Source: CAYQQR01 sp964420035 (GTDB lineage Bacteria; Bacteroidota; Bacteroidia; Bacteroidales; SM23-62). Taken from it: a DNA stretch of 64,000 nt. Within the stretch, counting starts at the first letter, position 1. The number at the start of each line of letters is the position of its first letter. The notes beneath the pieces were generated by a model, which was given only the letters and a program-made list of their open reading frames with translations, ran no database searches and had not been told where the DNA came from. The stretch is from the NCBI GenBank assembly GCA_964420035.1, contig CAYQQR010000012.1:1-64000 (forward strand). The letters are read 5' to 3'. Made by a program: the position numbers and the translations under genes. Below are positions 1 to 9,101 of this stretch, piece by piece.

Positions 1-66
1 GTCAAAACTATAAGTAAAAGATCAGCGATCAACATACAGAAAAGCTGTATTCTAATCTCTATGGGG

Positions 67-138
67 TTAGTTCCCCGAAGCTCTGCTTCGAGAAGAAGTA
101 TTAATTTTGTTAATACCTCGTGGCTCTGCCGCGAGGTA
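67..138. repeat. Pair of REP-like hairpins
   Basis: Two imperfect palindromes lie about 25 bases apart. The first is built on CGAAGC-tct-GCTTCG (about 76-90). The second is built on CCTCGTGGC-tct-GCCGCGAGG (about 116-136). Both share a CTCTGC core. The AT-rich spacer contains TTAATTTTGTTAA. The same two-hairpin arrangement recurs at 47131-47233, so this is a dispersed element rather than a single terminator. It sits just beyond the stop of a decayed regulator gene on the minus strand and could also act as a transcription stop. The sequence similarity is seen directly; the function is unknown. Confidence 0.6.
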
Positions 139-140
139 GT

Positions 141-620
141 TTATTTATCGTATTTCTCGATTTTACGATAGAGTGTGGTTCTTCCCAGGCCCAGTTCCCG
201 GGCTGCCTGGGACAGGTTATGGTTGTTTCTTTTCAGGGCACCGGTGATGGCTTGTTTTTCCATTTCCTCCAGGTTGTACTGTCCCTGCATGGGGATTTCC
301 GGTTCCAGTTCCTGCCGGATTGGGAAATCATCCGGAAGGATTGTGTCGGTTTCGCACATAATAATGGCCCGCTCAACCATGTGCTGCAGTTCGCGGACGT
401 TACCCGGCCACTTGTTCTGTTTTAGTTTCTTGATGGTGTCGGGGTGTACCTTGATCCCGGTTTTTCCATACTTTTTGGCATAGCCGGCTGTAAAATGCCG
501 GAGCAATTCGGGTATATCTGAAGTGCGTTCCCGCAGGGGGGGGAGATGTGTATCTCCACTGTATTGATCCTGTAAAGAAGGTCTTCCCTGAATTCCCGGT
601 CAGCCACTTTTTTCAGGCAT
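141..620 (-). pseudogene. C-terminal remnant of an NtrC-family sigma-54-dependent response regulator
   Basis: The minus strand encodes the end of an AAA+ sigma-54 activator: FREDLLYRINTVEIH, then (in another frame) the R-finger/sensor II stretch NKWPGNVRELQHMVERA, then a Fis-type helix-turn-helix ending NLSQAARELGLGRTTLYRKI. Two lesions are visible. The frame shifts by one base inside a run of eight G at 536-543; nine G would restore ISPPLRER. Upstream of about 620 the homology stops abruptly: receiver, Walker A and GAFTGA regions are all missing. The frameshift alone could be a homopolymer sequencing error, but the missing 5' end cannot. The product would not be functional as a regulator. 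Confidence 0.85.
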
Positions 621-674
621 GTTTCAGTTTGAAAAATTAAGTGAAAGTTACATAATGTTTTAGAATGGACCACA

Positions 675-775
675 GACCACGGTACGTGAAAGGAAATTCT
701 AAATCATTCCCGGCTTCTAAAACAGTTCCTGTTCCAAACTATTACATATAGTATTTCCCAAGATGTACCGTGGTC
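675..775. repeat. 11-bp inverted repeat flanking an 80-bp segment
   Basis: GACCACGGTAC at 675-685 is repeated in inverted orientation as GTACCGTGGTC at 765-775. The pair encloses about 80 bases without a reading frame and lies right next to the broken end of the regulator remnant. The geometry would fit a small non-autonomous element or its scar, or a long hairpin. There is no transposase and no obvious target duplication, so the identity is open. Confidence 0.35.
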
Positions 776-833
776 CTTACCAAAGCCACCGGGGACAATT
801 TAACACTGAATTCAATTGAATAGTGAGTAGAAC

Positions 834-1298
834 CTAGCGATTGAGGTACAACACATGCATATAATCCATGAAACCGTGCTTTTCCCAGAATGAATAAGCG
901 ACTTCATTATCGGAGGCCACTTTTAGTTCTATCCGGGAAATATTGTTGGCTTCAAACCATTCGAACACGATATCAAGCATCTTTTCACCAACTCCCTGGC
1001 GCTGGTAGGCGTCCAGAACGGCAAGTTCCGAAATCAGGCCGTAGTCCGGTTCTTTAAATACAGGGGGATGTTTTTCAATACGGGAGATGGAGTAAGCGAT
1101 CACCTCTTTTTTTATCAGGACCGCCAGCACGTGTGCATCGTCTTTATCGATCTGTTCGAGAAGATATTTTTGAAAATGTTTTTTTGCATCCCTGGCGGAA
1201 GAAAAGAAGGGGTCGATCTTTTTATGGTAATCCATGAATTCTCTCCAGACCGATGTAATGCCGTCCAGATGTTGCTTTTTTGCAAGTATGAATTTCAT
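834..1298 (-). CDS. GNAT family N-acetyltransferase
   Basis: A 154-residue single-domain protein of the Gcn5-related acetyltransferase fold, predicted to move an acetyl group from acetyl-CoA to an amine. The acetyl-CoA-binding motif A is seen as LAVLDAYQRQGVGEKML (Q/RxxGxG type), followed by the motif-B region ending in SFWEKHGF, where GNAT proteins usually have A..fYek.GF. The substrate cannot be told from the sequence. Its ATG overlaps the stop of otsAB by four bases (ATGA), which indicates translational coupling and co-transcription as the second gene of that operon. Whether it is functionally linked to trehalose metabolism is unknown. Confidence 0.85.
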   Translation of the reverse strand: MKFILAKKQHLDGITSVWREFMDYHKKIDPFFSSARDAKKHFQKYLLEQIDKDDAHVLAVLIKKEVIAYSISRIEKHPPVFKEPDYGLISELAVLDAYQRQGVGEKMLDIVFEWFEANNISRIELKVASDNEVAYSFWEKHGFMDYMHVLYLNR

Positions 1299-3505
1299 GA
1301 TTGGGTTTCTGTAAAACTTTTCAGTAATGATCTGACATCGCTTACACCGTCAATGAAATAATCAGCACGGGTTCTTTTGGCACCCACTTTTATGGTAATG
1401 GCCTTATCCGGTATGGACTCGAAGGTATATTCATCGGTCCAGTCGTCTCCTATCGCGAACATGAAATCATAATTATCCGGGCCCATGGCATGCAGGGCTG
1501 CTCTGCCCTTATTGATGCCTGAGTTTTTGATCTCGATCACCTTGTCTCCGTCCATGATCTCCAGGTTGAGGTTGGCGACCATGTCTTTAAGCTCATCTTT
1601 CAGTTCCCAGGCCCGTTGTACGCCCAAATCCGGATCAGCGTCCCGGTAATGCCAGGCCAGGGAATAGTTCTTTTGTTCGATAAAAGATCTTGGGGTCCGG
1701 TCTACATAGAATTGAAGTACATAGCGGATGCGATCCATCCAATCTTTATTGATCTGTTCGAACATTCTCCAATCCTCTCCGGGATCGCGCATCCATACAC
1801 CATGTTCCGCGATGAAGAAAATGTTCCAGTCGGGCGGGAACCATTTACCCAGCGTTTCCTTATCTCTTCCGCTGATGATGATCACTTTGTTCTTTTTATC
1901 CCCTGCCAGTTTTTTCAGAGTATCGATCAGTTCATCATCGGGCCCGGCAGCCTGTGGATCCTTCTTGAAAAAGGCAAGGGTTCCGTCATAGTCCAGGAAA
2001 AGAATACGATTTTCGGCGTTATGGTATTGACTGACAATTTCTTTTCTGAGTTTGACACTGATCTTCCGGGTCATGTTGCTCTTCCGCTGATCATGAATTT
2101 TTTTCAGGGAAGAGACAAATTCATTGGCCCACTTTTCGACGTCATAACGTTTTAACCGTTCCTGCATGATCCTGTTCCTGGCATTGATCTCTTCCTGGTC
2201 CATTTCAAGTGCCACCAGTATGGAAAAGGCGATATCCGAACGGTTATTGGGATTCACCATGATGGATTCTGACATTTCTTTGGCGGCTCCGGCCATTTCA
2301 CTCAGTATAAGGATTCCCCCGGTATCGGTTTGGGCAGCCACATATTCCTTGGCCATCATGTTCATACCGTCGCGTATGGGGGTGACCATGGCGATATTGC
2401 ATTGACGGTAAAGAGCCATCAATTCTTCAAACTCCAGTTGCCTGAAGAAATACCATATGGGCATCCAGTTCAGGGTTCCGTACCGGGAATTGATCCTTCC
2501 GACAATTTCATCAAGCTCCGCTTTTATCTCTTTATATCGGGTGACTTTCTCACGCGAGGGTGTTACATAGAGCAGCAGACTGACTTTTTCGAGGTATTCG
2601 GGATGGTTTTGCAGGAACAACTCAAAACCAGCCAGTCGGAGAGGGATCCCCTTGGTGTAATCCAGCCGGTCGATACTCAGGATAAGTTTTTTATCCTCGC
2701 CATGAATGTAGGGATCACGGAAGACTTCTCTATGAATATCCTCTCTTGCATTTTCATTCCTGTCGATTTGCTGTACGCGTGCGAAATTTACCCCCATGGG
2801 AAAAAAGTCGATATTAACCGTGCGGTCTTCTATCTGGATCTGGTTGAAAAAACTTTCATGGCCCAGAAGTCTTCGGATGCAGCTCATGAAGTGACGCACG
2901 TAATCGTAGGTATGGAAGCCAATGAGGTCTGCGCCCAATAGTCCCTCCAACAATTCAGTGCGCCAGGGCAGTATCCTGAAGATCTCATAGGAGGGGAAAG
3001 GAATGTGCATGAAGAAACCTATGGCATTTTCAGGAGCCCTTTTTCTGATCAAGCGCGGCAATAGCATTAAATGGTAGTCGTGGATCCAAACCTGGTCTTC
3101 TTCATCGAGGATATCATTAACTACCCTGGCAAATTCGTCATTGACCTTGCAGTAGCTGATCCATTCCTGGTTTTTATAAGCCGCGTATTCCGTAAAATAA
3201 TGAAACAGGGGCCAGAGCGTATTGTTACTGAATCCTTCCAGGTAAGCCTCTCTCTGGGAACTGTTCAGATATACAGGATAACAGTTGAGTTCCCGGAGTT
3301 TTTTTGTGATCTCTTCCCTTTCCGTTGCGGCAAAATCGTTCTTGTCAAATCCCGGTCGCCCTATCCAAATGGAATTGGATTCTTTGAAGAAGTTTTCTAG
3401 GCCTGAAGAAACAGCAGATATAGTTGGCTCTACCGAATAACTTCCGTTATCCTGTTTTTCAATCTGGACGGGTAGCTGATTTGAAATAATGACTAAACGG
3501 GGCAT
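1295..3505 (-). CDS. otsAB: Bifunctional trehalose-6-phosphate synthase/phosphatase (OtsA-OtsB fusion)
   Basis: A 736-residue fusion. Residues 1 to about 470 form a GT20 trehalose-6-phosphate synthase, which joins UDP-glucose and glucose-6-phosphate. Landmarks are VIISNQLPV at the N-terminus, WIHDYHLMLLP, the substrate loop HIPFPSYEIFR and SIDRLDYTKGI. Residues from about 490 form a HAD-type trehalose-6-phosphatase with nucleophile motif LDYDGTL, the second motif IISGRD, AEHGVW, and the Mg-binding GDDWTDE. All key motifs are present, so both steps to trehalose should be active in the cytoplasm. Fused OtsAB is common in Bacteroidota. The gene is divergent from the GH65 phosphorylase fusion across a 149-base gap, which suggests shared control of synthesis and turnover. 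Trehalose commonly serves as an osmolyte or stress protectant. Confidence 0.95.
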   Translation of the reverse strand: MPRLVIISNQLPVQIEKQDNGSYSVEPTISAVSSGLENFFKESNSIWIGRPGFDKNDFAATEREEITKKLRELNCYPVYLNSSQREAYLEGFSNNTLWPLFHYFTEYAAYKNQEWISYCKVNDEFARVVNDILDEEDQVWIHDYHLMLLPRLIRKRAPENAIGFFMHIPFPSYEIFRILPWRTELLEGLLGADLIGFHTYDYVRHFMSCIRRLLGHESFFNQIQIEDRTVNIDFFPMGVNFARVQQIDRNENAREDIHREVFRDPYIHGEDKKLILSIDRLDYTKGIPLRLAGFELFLQNHPEYLEKVSLLLYVTPSREKVTRYKEIKAELDEIVGRINSRYGTLNWMPIWYFFRQLEFEELMALYRQCNIAMVTPIRDGMNMMAKEYVAAQTDTGGILILSEMAGAAKEMSESIMVNPNNRSDIAFSILVALEMDQEEINARNRIMQERLKRYDVEKWANEFVSSLKKIHDQRKSNMTRKISVKLRKEIVSQYHNAENRILFLDYDGTLAFFKKDPQAAGPDDELIDTLKKLAGDKKNKVIIISGRDKETLGKWFPPDWNIFFIAEHGVWMRDPGEDWRMFEQINKDWMDRIRYVLQFYVDRTPRSFIEQKNYSLAWHYRDADPDLGVQRAWELKDELKDMVANLNLEIMDGDKVIEIKNSGINKGRAALHAMGPDNYDFMFAIGDDWTDEYTFESIPDKAITIKVGAKRTRADYFIDGVSDVRSLLKSFTETQS

Positions 3506-3654
3506 ATAGACCTGTTTTTAATTAGGGAAAGTCTTTCTGAATAAACTGAATGATACGAATATTTTCGCATTCTAAAAAGTAAAAACCGCTGTTATTTGAT
3601 GCTTGTTAAGCGAAATGTTCATATTTTCAAGGCATCAATGGCAAAATGTAAACT

Positions 3655-6600
3655 ATGAAAGATCCCGGATTTGATGCCGTAATTTTTGATTTGGACGGTG
3701 TAATTACCGATACTGCATCAGTTCATTCGACTGCCTGGACTGAAATGTTCGATAACTATCTGAATTACAGGTCGGGAAAGTATGGTGAACAGCATCGGCC
3801 CTTTGACCATGAGAAGGATTACCTGCCTTATGTTGACGGGAAACCACGATACAAGGGTGTAGAGTCCTTTCTTGAATCCAGGGATATCGAATTACCCTAT
3901 GGTGATCCTTCGGACCCTCCGGATAAGGAAACTATTTGCGGATTGGGAAACAGAAAAAATCAGCAGTTCAACGAGATCCTGCGCCGGGATGGCGTCAAGA
4001 TGTACGACAGTACCGTCGCCTTGCTCCATGAATTGGGAAAGCATCATATCAAAATTGGTGTGGCCTCTTCAAGTAAAAATTGCAAACTGGTACTTGAAAC
4101 CGCTGGATTACTGGATAAGTTTGAAACCCGGGTTGATGGTATCGTTTCAGCGGAGCTCGGTCTGAGCGGCAAGCCGGAACCGGATATTTTTACTACGGCA
4201 GCGGATAACCTCGGGGTGAGGTATGACAGGACCGTAGTGATTGAGGACGCCGTAAGTGGTGTTATGGCAGGTTCCAGGGGTAATTTCGGTTTGGTCATTG
4301 GTGTTGCCCGCGAGAATAACCATGAACAATTAATTGAATACGGGGCCGACATTGTTGTAAGCGACCTGAAAGAACTGGATGGTATAAATGCCATTCAGGA
4401 ATGGTTCAGGAGCGGTTTGCCGGAGGATCAGTGGTCGATAAGTTTCCGGGGCTATAATAAGGATATGGAAAAGATCCGGGAGACCTTACTGACAGTCGGC
4501 AATGGTTACTACGGAACCCGCGGTGCATTGGAAGAAGTTAACGCGGGACCGCATAATTATCCGGGTACCTATATTGCCGGTTTGTATAACAAGCGGACCA
4601 CAGAAATTGCCGGCAGAGAAATTGTCAATGAGGATTTTGTAAATGTGCCGGACTGGACCCGTATAGAATTCAGGATTGACAGCGGATATTGGGTTAATCC
4701 CAATATGGAAGAGACGCTTAGTATGTACAGGAAGCTGGATATGAAATCCGGCCAGTTGATTCGCCGCTGGGTCGTTCGTGATGATCAGGGACGTGAAACA
4801 GAGTTGTATACAGAGCGTTTTGCCAGTATGGCCGATATGTACAAAGGCGGACTGCGTTATTCGATCAAGCCCCTGAATTATTCCGGCACCTTAGAGGTTA
4901 AAATCTTACTGGATGGGAACAAGATCAATGACGGGGTCGCCCGGTACAGGGAACTGGATCAACTGCACCTGGAGCATGACAAGGAGGAAGACCATGGAGA
5001 TGTGAACCTGCTGGTGGTCCGGACCAATCAATCCGGTATCAGGATTGCCCAGGCCGAACGGCTGATTGTCAATTATGGCGGTACCGGTGCAAAGGCGGAA
5101 AGAACCAAGCATATAAGACCCGGTAAGATTGAAACCATCTTTCATCTGGAGATCCGGCAGAATGAAATATTCACCCTCGACAGACTGGTTGGCATTGCCA
5201 GTTCCAAAGAAATAAAATCGGAGCAGGAGAAATTTGTTTTAGCCAAGGTCGATGAGAAGACAAACTACGACAGTGAAAAGCAGCAGAGCCTCAAGTCCTG
5301 GAAAAAACTCTGGAAGAAGATGGACATAGAACTGGAGGGCGACCGCTTTGCCCAGAAACTGCTGCGTTTGCATATCTTCCATCTGCTCTGTACAACTTCT
5401 CATTTTCATACCTATTTGGATTTAGGAATACCGGCACGGGGGTTGCACGGCGAAGCTTACCGGGGGCATATTTTTTGGGATGAGCTTTTCATCTTGCCGC
5501 TTTATGACCTGAATATGGGGCCCACGGCACGTTCGGTACTCAATTACCGTTACCGCCGCTTGGATAAAGCCCGTGAATACGCGAAGGAAAATGGTTATGA
5601 AGGGGCCATGTTCCCCTGGCAAAGCGGGAGCGACGGTACGGAGGAATCACAGGTGGTTCACCTGAACCCCATTTCAGGAGAGTGGGGAGAAGATTACAGC
5701 TCGCTTCAGAGACATATTTCTATTGCCGTGGCCTACAACATTTGGTATTTTTTCTGGATAACCCAGGATGTGACTTTTATGCATGCCAAGGGACTGGAAA
5801 TGTACCTGGAGATATGCAGATTCTGGTCCAGTAAATGTGAAAAGGACACCGAAACAGGTCGTTATCATATCTACCGGGTGATGGGACCGGATGAGTTTCA
5901 CGAGAAGTATCCTGGTGCCGATCATGGCGGATTGAAAGATAATGCCTACACTAACATCATGGTGGCCTGGCTTTTCGAGCAGGCTGAAGAGATTATCAAT
6001 CAATTGGATGAGAAGGAAGTGAAAAAAGTTTTCAAAAAAATCTCCCTGGGAAAAGATGAACTTTCATCCTGGAAAGAAATAGGTGAAAAGCTTACACTTG
6101 ATTTTTCTGAAGAAGGGATCATCGCACAATTCCATGGCTATTTCAAGCTGAAAGAACTGGATTGGGATTACTACCGTTCGAAATATCCCGATATCCACAG
6201 AATGGACCGCATCCTGAAAGCCGAAGGTAAGTCGCCCGATGAATATAAGGTGGCCAAACAGGCAGATACACTGATGACGTATTATTTGTTGAACGAAGAA
6301 GAGGTCAGAAGAATCATTGAGAAGATGGGATATAACTACGGTAAAGATTTTTTCAGGAAGCATTTTGATTACTATATACGGCGAACCTCCCATGGTTCAA
6401 CCCTCAGTCGCGTAGTGCATGCATACCTTGCCAATAAAATGGGCAATCGAAAGATAGGATGGAATCTTTATATGGAAGCCCTGACCAGTGATTACATGGA
6501 TATACAGGGAGGCACCACCGGGGAAGGGATACATGCCGGCGTTATGGGGGGCACCGTTATGGAAGTGCTCACAAATTTCTGTGGCATCGACCTGCATTCG

Positions 6601-6822
6601 GATCCCCTGAAGATTGATCCCAGGTTACCGGAGCATTGGAAAAAAGTGAGATTTGGTTTCACTTTTAGGAAAAATTATTACATTTTTGAACTTTATCCGG
6701 ATCGGTTCAGGCTTAGGGTAAAGGCAAGAAAACCTGACAGTAAGAAGGTATCGATCATCGTCAGAGGGAAGGAACATGCTATCGACCCGGAACAATGGAA
6801 TGAAATTGTACTTCAATCATAA
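3655..6822 (+). CDS. Beta-phosphoglucomutase / GH65 disaccharide phosphorylase fusion
   Basis: A 1055-residue fusion. The first ~245 residues are a HAD hydrolase of the beta-phosphoglucomutase type: nucleophile and acid/base in IFDLDGVITDTA (Asp12, Asp14), then GVASSSKN, GKPEPDIF and VVIEDAVSGVMAG. From about residue 265 follows a complete GH65 protein: GNGYYGTRGA, the central GHIFWDELFILP and GAMFPWQSGSDG, the general acid in GPDEFHE (Glu747 by count), KQADTLM, and RTSHGSTLS, a region known to hold phosphate-binding residues in this family. GH65 phosphorylases release beta-glucose-1-phosphate from maltose, trehalose, kojibiose or related sugars, and beta-PGM turns it into glucose-6-phosphate; fusion would couple both steps. 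The glucoside substrate is not decided by sequence. The otsAB neighbour makes trehalose a reasonable guess. Confidence 0.92.
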   Translation: MKDPGFDAVIFDLDGVITDTASVHSTAWTEMFDNYLNYRSGKYGEQHRPFDHEKDYLPYVDGKPRYKGVESFLESRDIELPYGDPSDPPDKETICGLGNRKNQQFNEILRRDGVKMYDSTVALLHELGKHHIKIGVASSSKNCKLVLETAGLLDKFETRVDGIVSAELGLSGKPEPDIFTTAADNLGVRYDRTVVIEDAVSGVMAGSRGNFGLVIGVARENNHEQLIEYGADIVVSDLKELDGINAIQEWFRSGLPEDQWSISFRGYNKDMEKIRETLLTVGNGYYGTRGALEEVNAGPHNYPGTYIAGLYNKRTTEIAGREIVNEDFVNVPDWTRIEFRIDSGYWVNPNMEETLSMYRKLDMKSGQLIRRWVVRDDQGRETELYTERFASMADMYKGGLRYSIKPLNYSGTLEVKILLDGNKINDGVARYRELDQLHLEHDKEEDHGDVNLLVVRTNQSGIRIAQAERLIVNYGGTGAKAERTKHIRPGKIETIFHLEIRQNEIFTLDRLVGIASSKEIKSEQEKFVLAKVDEKTNYDSEKQQSLKSWKKLWKKMDIELEGDRFAQKLLRLHIFHLLCTTSHFHTYLDLGIPARGLHGEAYRGHIFWDELFILPLYDLNMGPTARSVLNYRYRRLDKAREYAKENGYEGAMFPWQSGSDGTEESQVVHLNPISGEWGEDYSSLQRHISIAVAYNIWYFFWITQDVTFMHAKGLEMYLEICRFWSSKCEKDTETGRYHIYRVMGPDEFHEKYPGADHGGLKDNAYTNIMVAWLFEQAEEIINQLDEKEVKKVFKKISLGKDELSSWKEIGEKLTLDFSEEGIIAQFHGYFKLKELDWDYYRSKYPDIHRMDRILKAEGKSPDEYKVAKQADTLMTYYLLNEEEVRRIIEKMGYNYGKDFFRKHFDYYIRRTSHGSTLSRVVHAYLANKMGNRKIGWNLYMEALTSDYMDIQGGTTGEGIHAGVMGGTVMEVLTNFCGIDLHSDPLKIDPRLPEHWKKVRFGFTFRKNYYIFELYPDRFRLRVKARKPDSKKVSIIVRGKEHAIDPEQWNEIVLQS

Positions 6823-6838
6823 ACCTTAATGAAATTAT

Positions 6839-7540
6839 ATGCTGGGTGACGTTCTCTTAATCAAAGAAGTACACAAGGAGGCAGCTGACAGCATTGCCAA
6901 GGTCGTACTGGCTCAGCGGGAAGAGAAACCAAAAGGCTATAAATATATCGTAGCCATCTCGGGAGAATCGGGAGCGGGAAAATCCGAATTATCCCATTCA
7001 CTGGCCAAGATCTTACGGGATTACAATATCCGGGTTAAGGTTCTTCATACAGACAACTATTATAAGGTTCCCCCGCTCTTGCGGAATGAATGGCGAAGGA
7101 CACACGGGATTGATTCGGTGGGTATCGCGGAATACGACTGGAACCTTATCAATAAGAACATTGAAGATTTTCGTGAGGACCGGGAATCCATGATGCCCTG
7201 TATCGACATCATTCCGGCCATGGTGGATAAACTGATCACGGATTTTCAGAAGATAGATTTGCTGGTGGTCGATGGTTTATATGCCGTTAAAATAGAACAG
7301 GCCGATCTGCGTGTTTTCATTGATCTGACCTACAGGGAAACCAAAATGGAACAACTGGCCCGCGGTAAGGAACCCATGGATGAATTCCGGCTGAACGTAC
7401 TGGAACAGGAGCACCGGAACGTGCAATCGCTTAAGCCCCTGGCCAACCTGGTTGTCAACAAGTTTTACGAGGTTACCGACGCCAAATCCGGGGAGGTGCT
7501 GGACCGGAAAGAGCCCAGAGACCTGCCTCCATTAATTTAA
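6839..7540 (+). CDS. Uridine kinase/phosphoribulokinase-family P-loop kinase
   Basis: A 233-residue P-loop NTPase. Walker A is GESGAGKSELS (about residues 41-51). LLVVDGLYAV fills the Walker B-like position, and LHTDNYYK matches the acceptor-binding DxYY region of uridine kinases. The family phosphorylates a hydroxyl of uridine, ribulose-5-phosphate or similar small molecules with ATP. This member lacks clear specificity markers, so uridine should not be assumed. It starts 16 bases after the GH65/beta-PGM fusion and is very probably in the same transcript. An upstream ATG at 6829 leads to a stop after six codons, so 6839 is the start. A role in sugar or sugar-phosphate metabolism is inferred from position only. 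Confidence 0.8.
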   Translation: MLGDVLLIKEVHKEAADSIAKVVLAQREEKPKGYKYIVAISGESGAGKSELSHSLAKILRDYNIRVKVLHTDNYYKVPPLLRNEWRRTHGIDSVGIAEYDWNLINKNIEDFREDRESMMPCIDIIPAMVDKLITDFQKIDLLVVDGLYAVKIEQADLRVFIDLTYRETKMEQLARGKEPMDEFRLNVLEQEHRNVQSLKPLANLVVNKFYEVTDAKSGEVLDRKEPRDLPPLI

Positions 7541-7555
7541 CAGAGTATTTTCGGA

Positions 7556-7586
7556 TTTGCATAGTCAATATAAAAAGCTAATTTGG
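7556..7586 (+). promoter_or_regulatory. Bacteroidota-type promoter for the FadL-like gene
   Basis: TTTG at 7556-7559, a 19-base spacer, and TAATTTGG at 7579-7586 match the Bacteroidota sigma-ABfr consensus (TTTG, about 19 bases, TAnnTTTG) with one mismatch. Transcription would begin near 7592, leaving a leader of about 20 bases before the ATG at 7613. The site lies after the stop of the kinase gene, so the porin gene is probably its own unit. Confidence 0.5.
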
Positions 7587-7612
7587 ATTTCTCTAACTAA
7601 ACCCAAAATCTT

Positions 7613-9082
7613 ATGAAAAGACTCTCAATCACGATCATGACCCTGGTGGTCAGTGCAAGCCTTTTTGCAGGCGGATTGGTGACCAATACCAATCACAGTG
7701 CCATGTTTACACGCATGCAATGCCGGGATGCTGTAATCGACATCGACGCGGTTTATTTTAACCCGGCAGGAGTGGCCAGGTTAAATGACGGACTGTATGT
7801 CTCCCTTAATAATCAAACCATAGGACAGACAAAAACTGTTGGTTCTGATTATATCTTCCTCAGTGATGCACCCAATTCCAGTTATGAAGGTAAGGTTAGT
7901 GCACCCGTTTTTCCGGGTGTCTATGCTGCATTCAAGACCGGGAAATTTGCTTTCTCGGCAGGTTTTAATCCAATTGGCGGTGGAGGGGGTGCCGAATTTG
8001 CAACCGGGCTGCCTTCTTTTGAGATGCCCATGGCCGATATAGTTCCTGTCTTGCAGGCACAACTGATGCCTTTGGATACCAGTATTGAGGCTGCTACCGG
8101 AACCGATCCCATGTTCAGAAATATTTCCGGCTATGACGCGGATATCTCCTTTGAAGGAACCTCAGTATACTATGGGGTTCAGGCCAACGTGTCCTATGAT
8201 ATCAACAGGTTTCTTGCTGTAGCGCTAGGAGCCCGCTATGTTTCTGTCAAGAACACTTATCTCGGTTATATAAAAAATATAACCATTGATGCACCTGCTG
8301 CATACGGTGGCACCCAGGCTCCGGGAACTTACCTCAGGACTGTCGCGGGGACACCCGGGCTGGATGCAACGACCGTTGCTACATTAAATGGAACAGCAGA
8401 TCTTTTGGACGCGCAGACCACGGTTGAGGTGGATGCTGAAGAAACCGGGTCGGGAATAACCCCCATAGTGAGTGTCAATATTACACCCATCGACCGGTTG
8501 AACATTGCCCTTAAGTATGAACACGAGACCGCCATTGAGCTTGAAACCAAAGTCAACGGAGGTAAAGACGGCGGTGGTATGTATGTAGAGGGAGAAAAAG
8601 TCAAGGCCAACATGCCTGCCCAGATTGCAGGGGGCGTGACCTTTAGTCCGACAGATAAAATATTACTATCCACCGGAGTACATTATTACCTGGATAAGAG
8701 TACCGACCTGGATGGTGCCGAGGATATACTCTTCGATAAAAACTATTTCGAGTATGCCCTTGGTTTGGATTACCGGTTGACCGACAGGTTTACCCTGGGT
8801 GCAGGCTGGCTGATGACCCGAACCGGAGTTTCCGATGCATATCAGAGCGGACTGAGCTATAGCCTGCCCTCAAACACTTTTGGTTTCGGCGGTGCATTTG
8901 CCCTGACCGACATGCTGGATATTAATCTTGCAGGATCCTATACCGTTTATGAAGACGGCAGCATAAGCTACCAGTACGCTTCTCCACTGGCACCCACGGT
9001 TTTGGTCAGCAACGTTACCGAAACCTATCAGAAGGATGTCTGGATCGTTGCCGTTGGACTTAACCTGAGACTGGCCAGGTAA
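7613..9082 (+). CDS. OmpP1/FadL/TodX-family outer membrane protein
   Basis: A 489-residue outer-membrane beta-barrel. The N-terminal signal peptide (MKRLSITIMTLVVSASLFAG) is followed by a region typical of the FadL family, where the mature N-terminus forms the hatch: DIDAVYFNPAGVARL. Repeating amphipathic strands follow and the protein ends in an aromatic-rich barrel strand (WIVAVGLNLRL). FadL-type channels carry long-chain fatty acids or other hydrophobic compounds across the outer membrane; the cargo here is unknown. It has its own promoter-like site upstream and a strong hairpin terminator at 9102-9134 downstream, so it looks monocistronic. Confidence 0.85.
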   Translation: MKRLSITIMTLVVSASLFAGGLVTNTNHSAMFTRMQCRDAVIDIDAVYFNPAGVARLNDGLYVSLNNQTIGQTKTVGSDYIFLSDAPNSSYEGKVSAPVFPGVYAAFKTGKFAFSAGFNPIGGGGGAEFATGLPSFEMPMADIVPVLQAQLMPLDTSIEAATGTDPMFRNISGYDADISFEGTSVYYGVQANVSYDINRFLAVALGARYVSVKNTYLGYIKNITIDAPAAYGGTQAPGTYLRTVAGTPGLDATTVATLNGTADLLDAQTTVEVDAEETGSGITPIVSVNITPIDRLNIALKYEHETAIELETKVNGGKDGGGMYVEGEKVKANMPAQIAGGVTFSPTDKILLSTGVHYYLDKSTDLDGAEDILFDKNYFEYALGLDYRLTDRFTLGAGWLMTRTGVSDAYQSGLSYSLPSNTFGFGGAFALTDMLDINLAGSYTVYEDGSISYQYASPLAPTVLVSNVTETYQKDVWIVAVGLNLRLAR

Positions 9083-9101
9083 AATTTCTGATCATATTAA
9101 C

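Noticed and set aside
536..543. G8 tract as a phase-variation switch
   Set aside because: The gene is also missing its 5' two-thirds, so switching the tract could not restore a working regulator.
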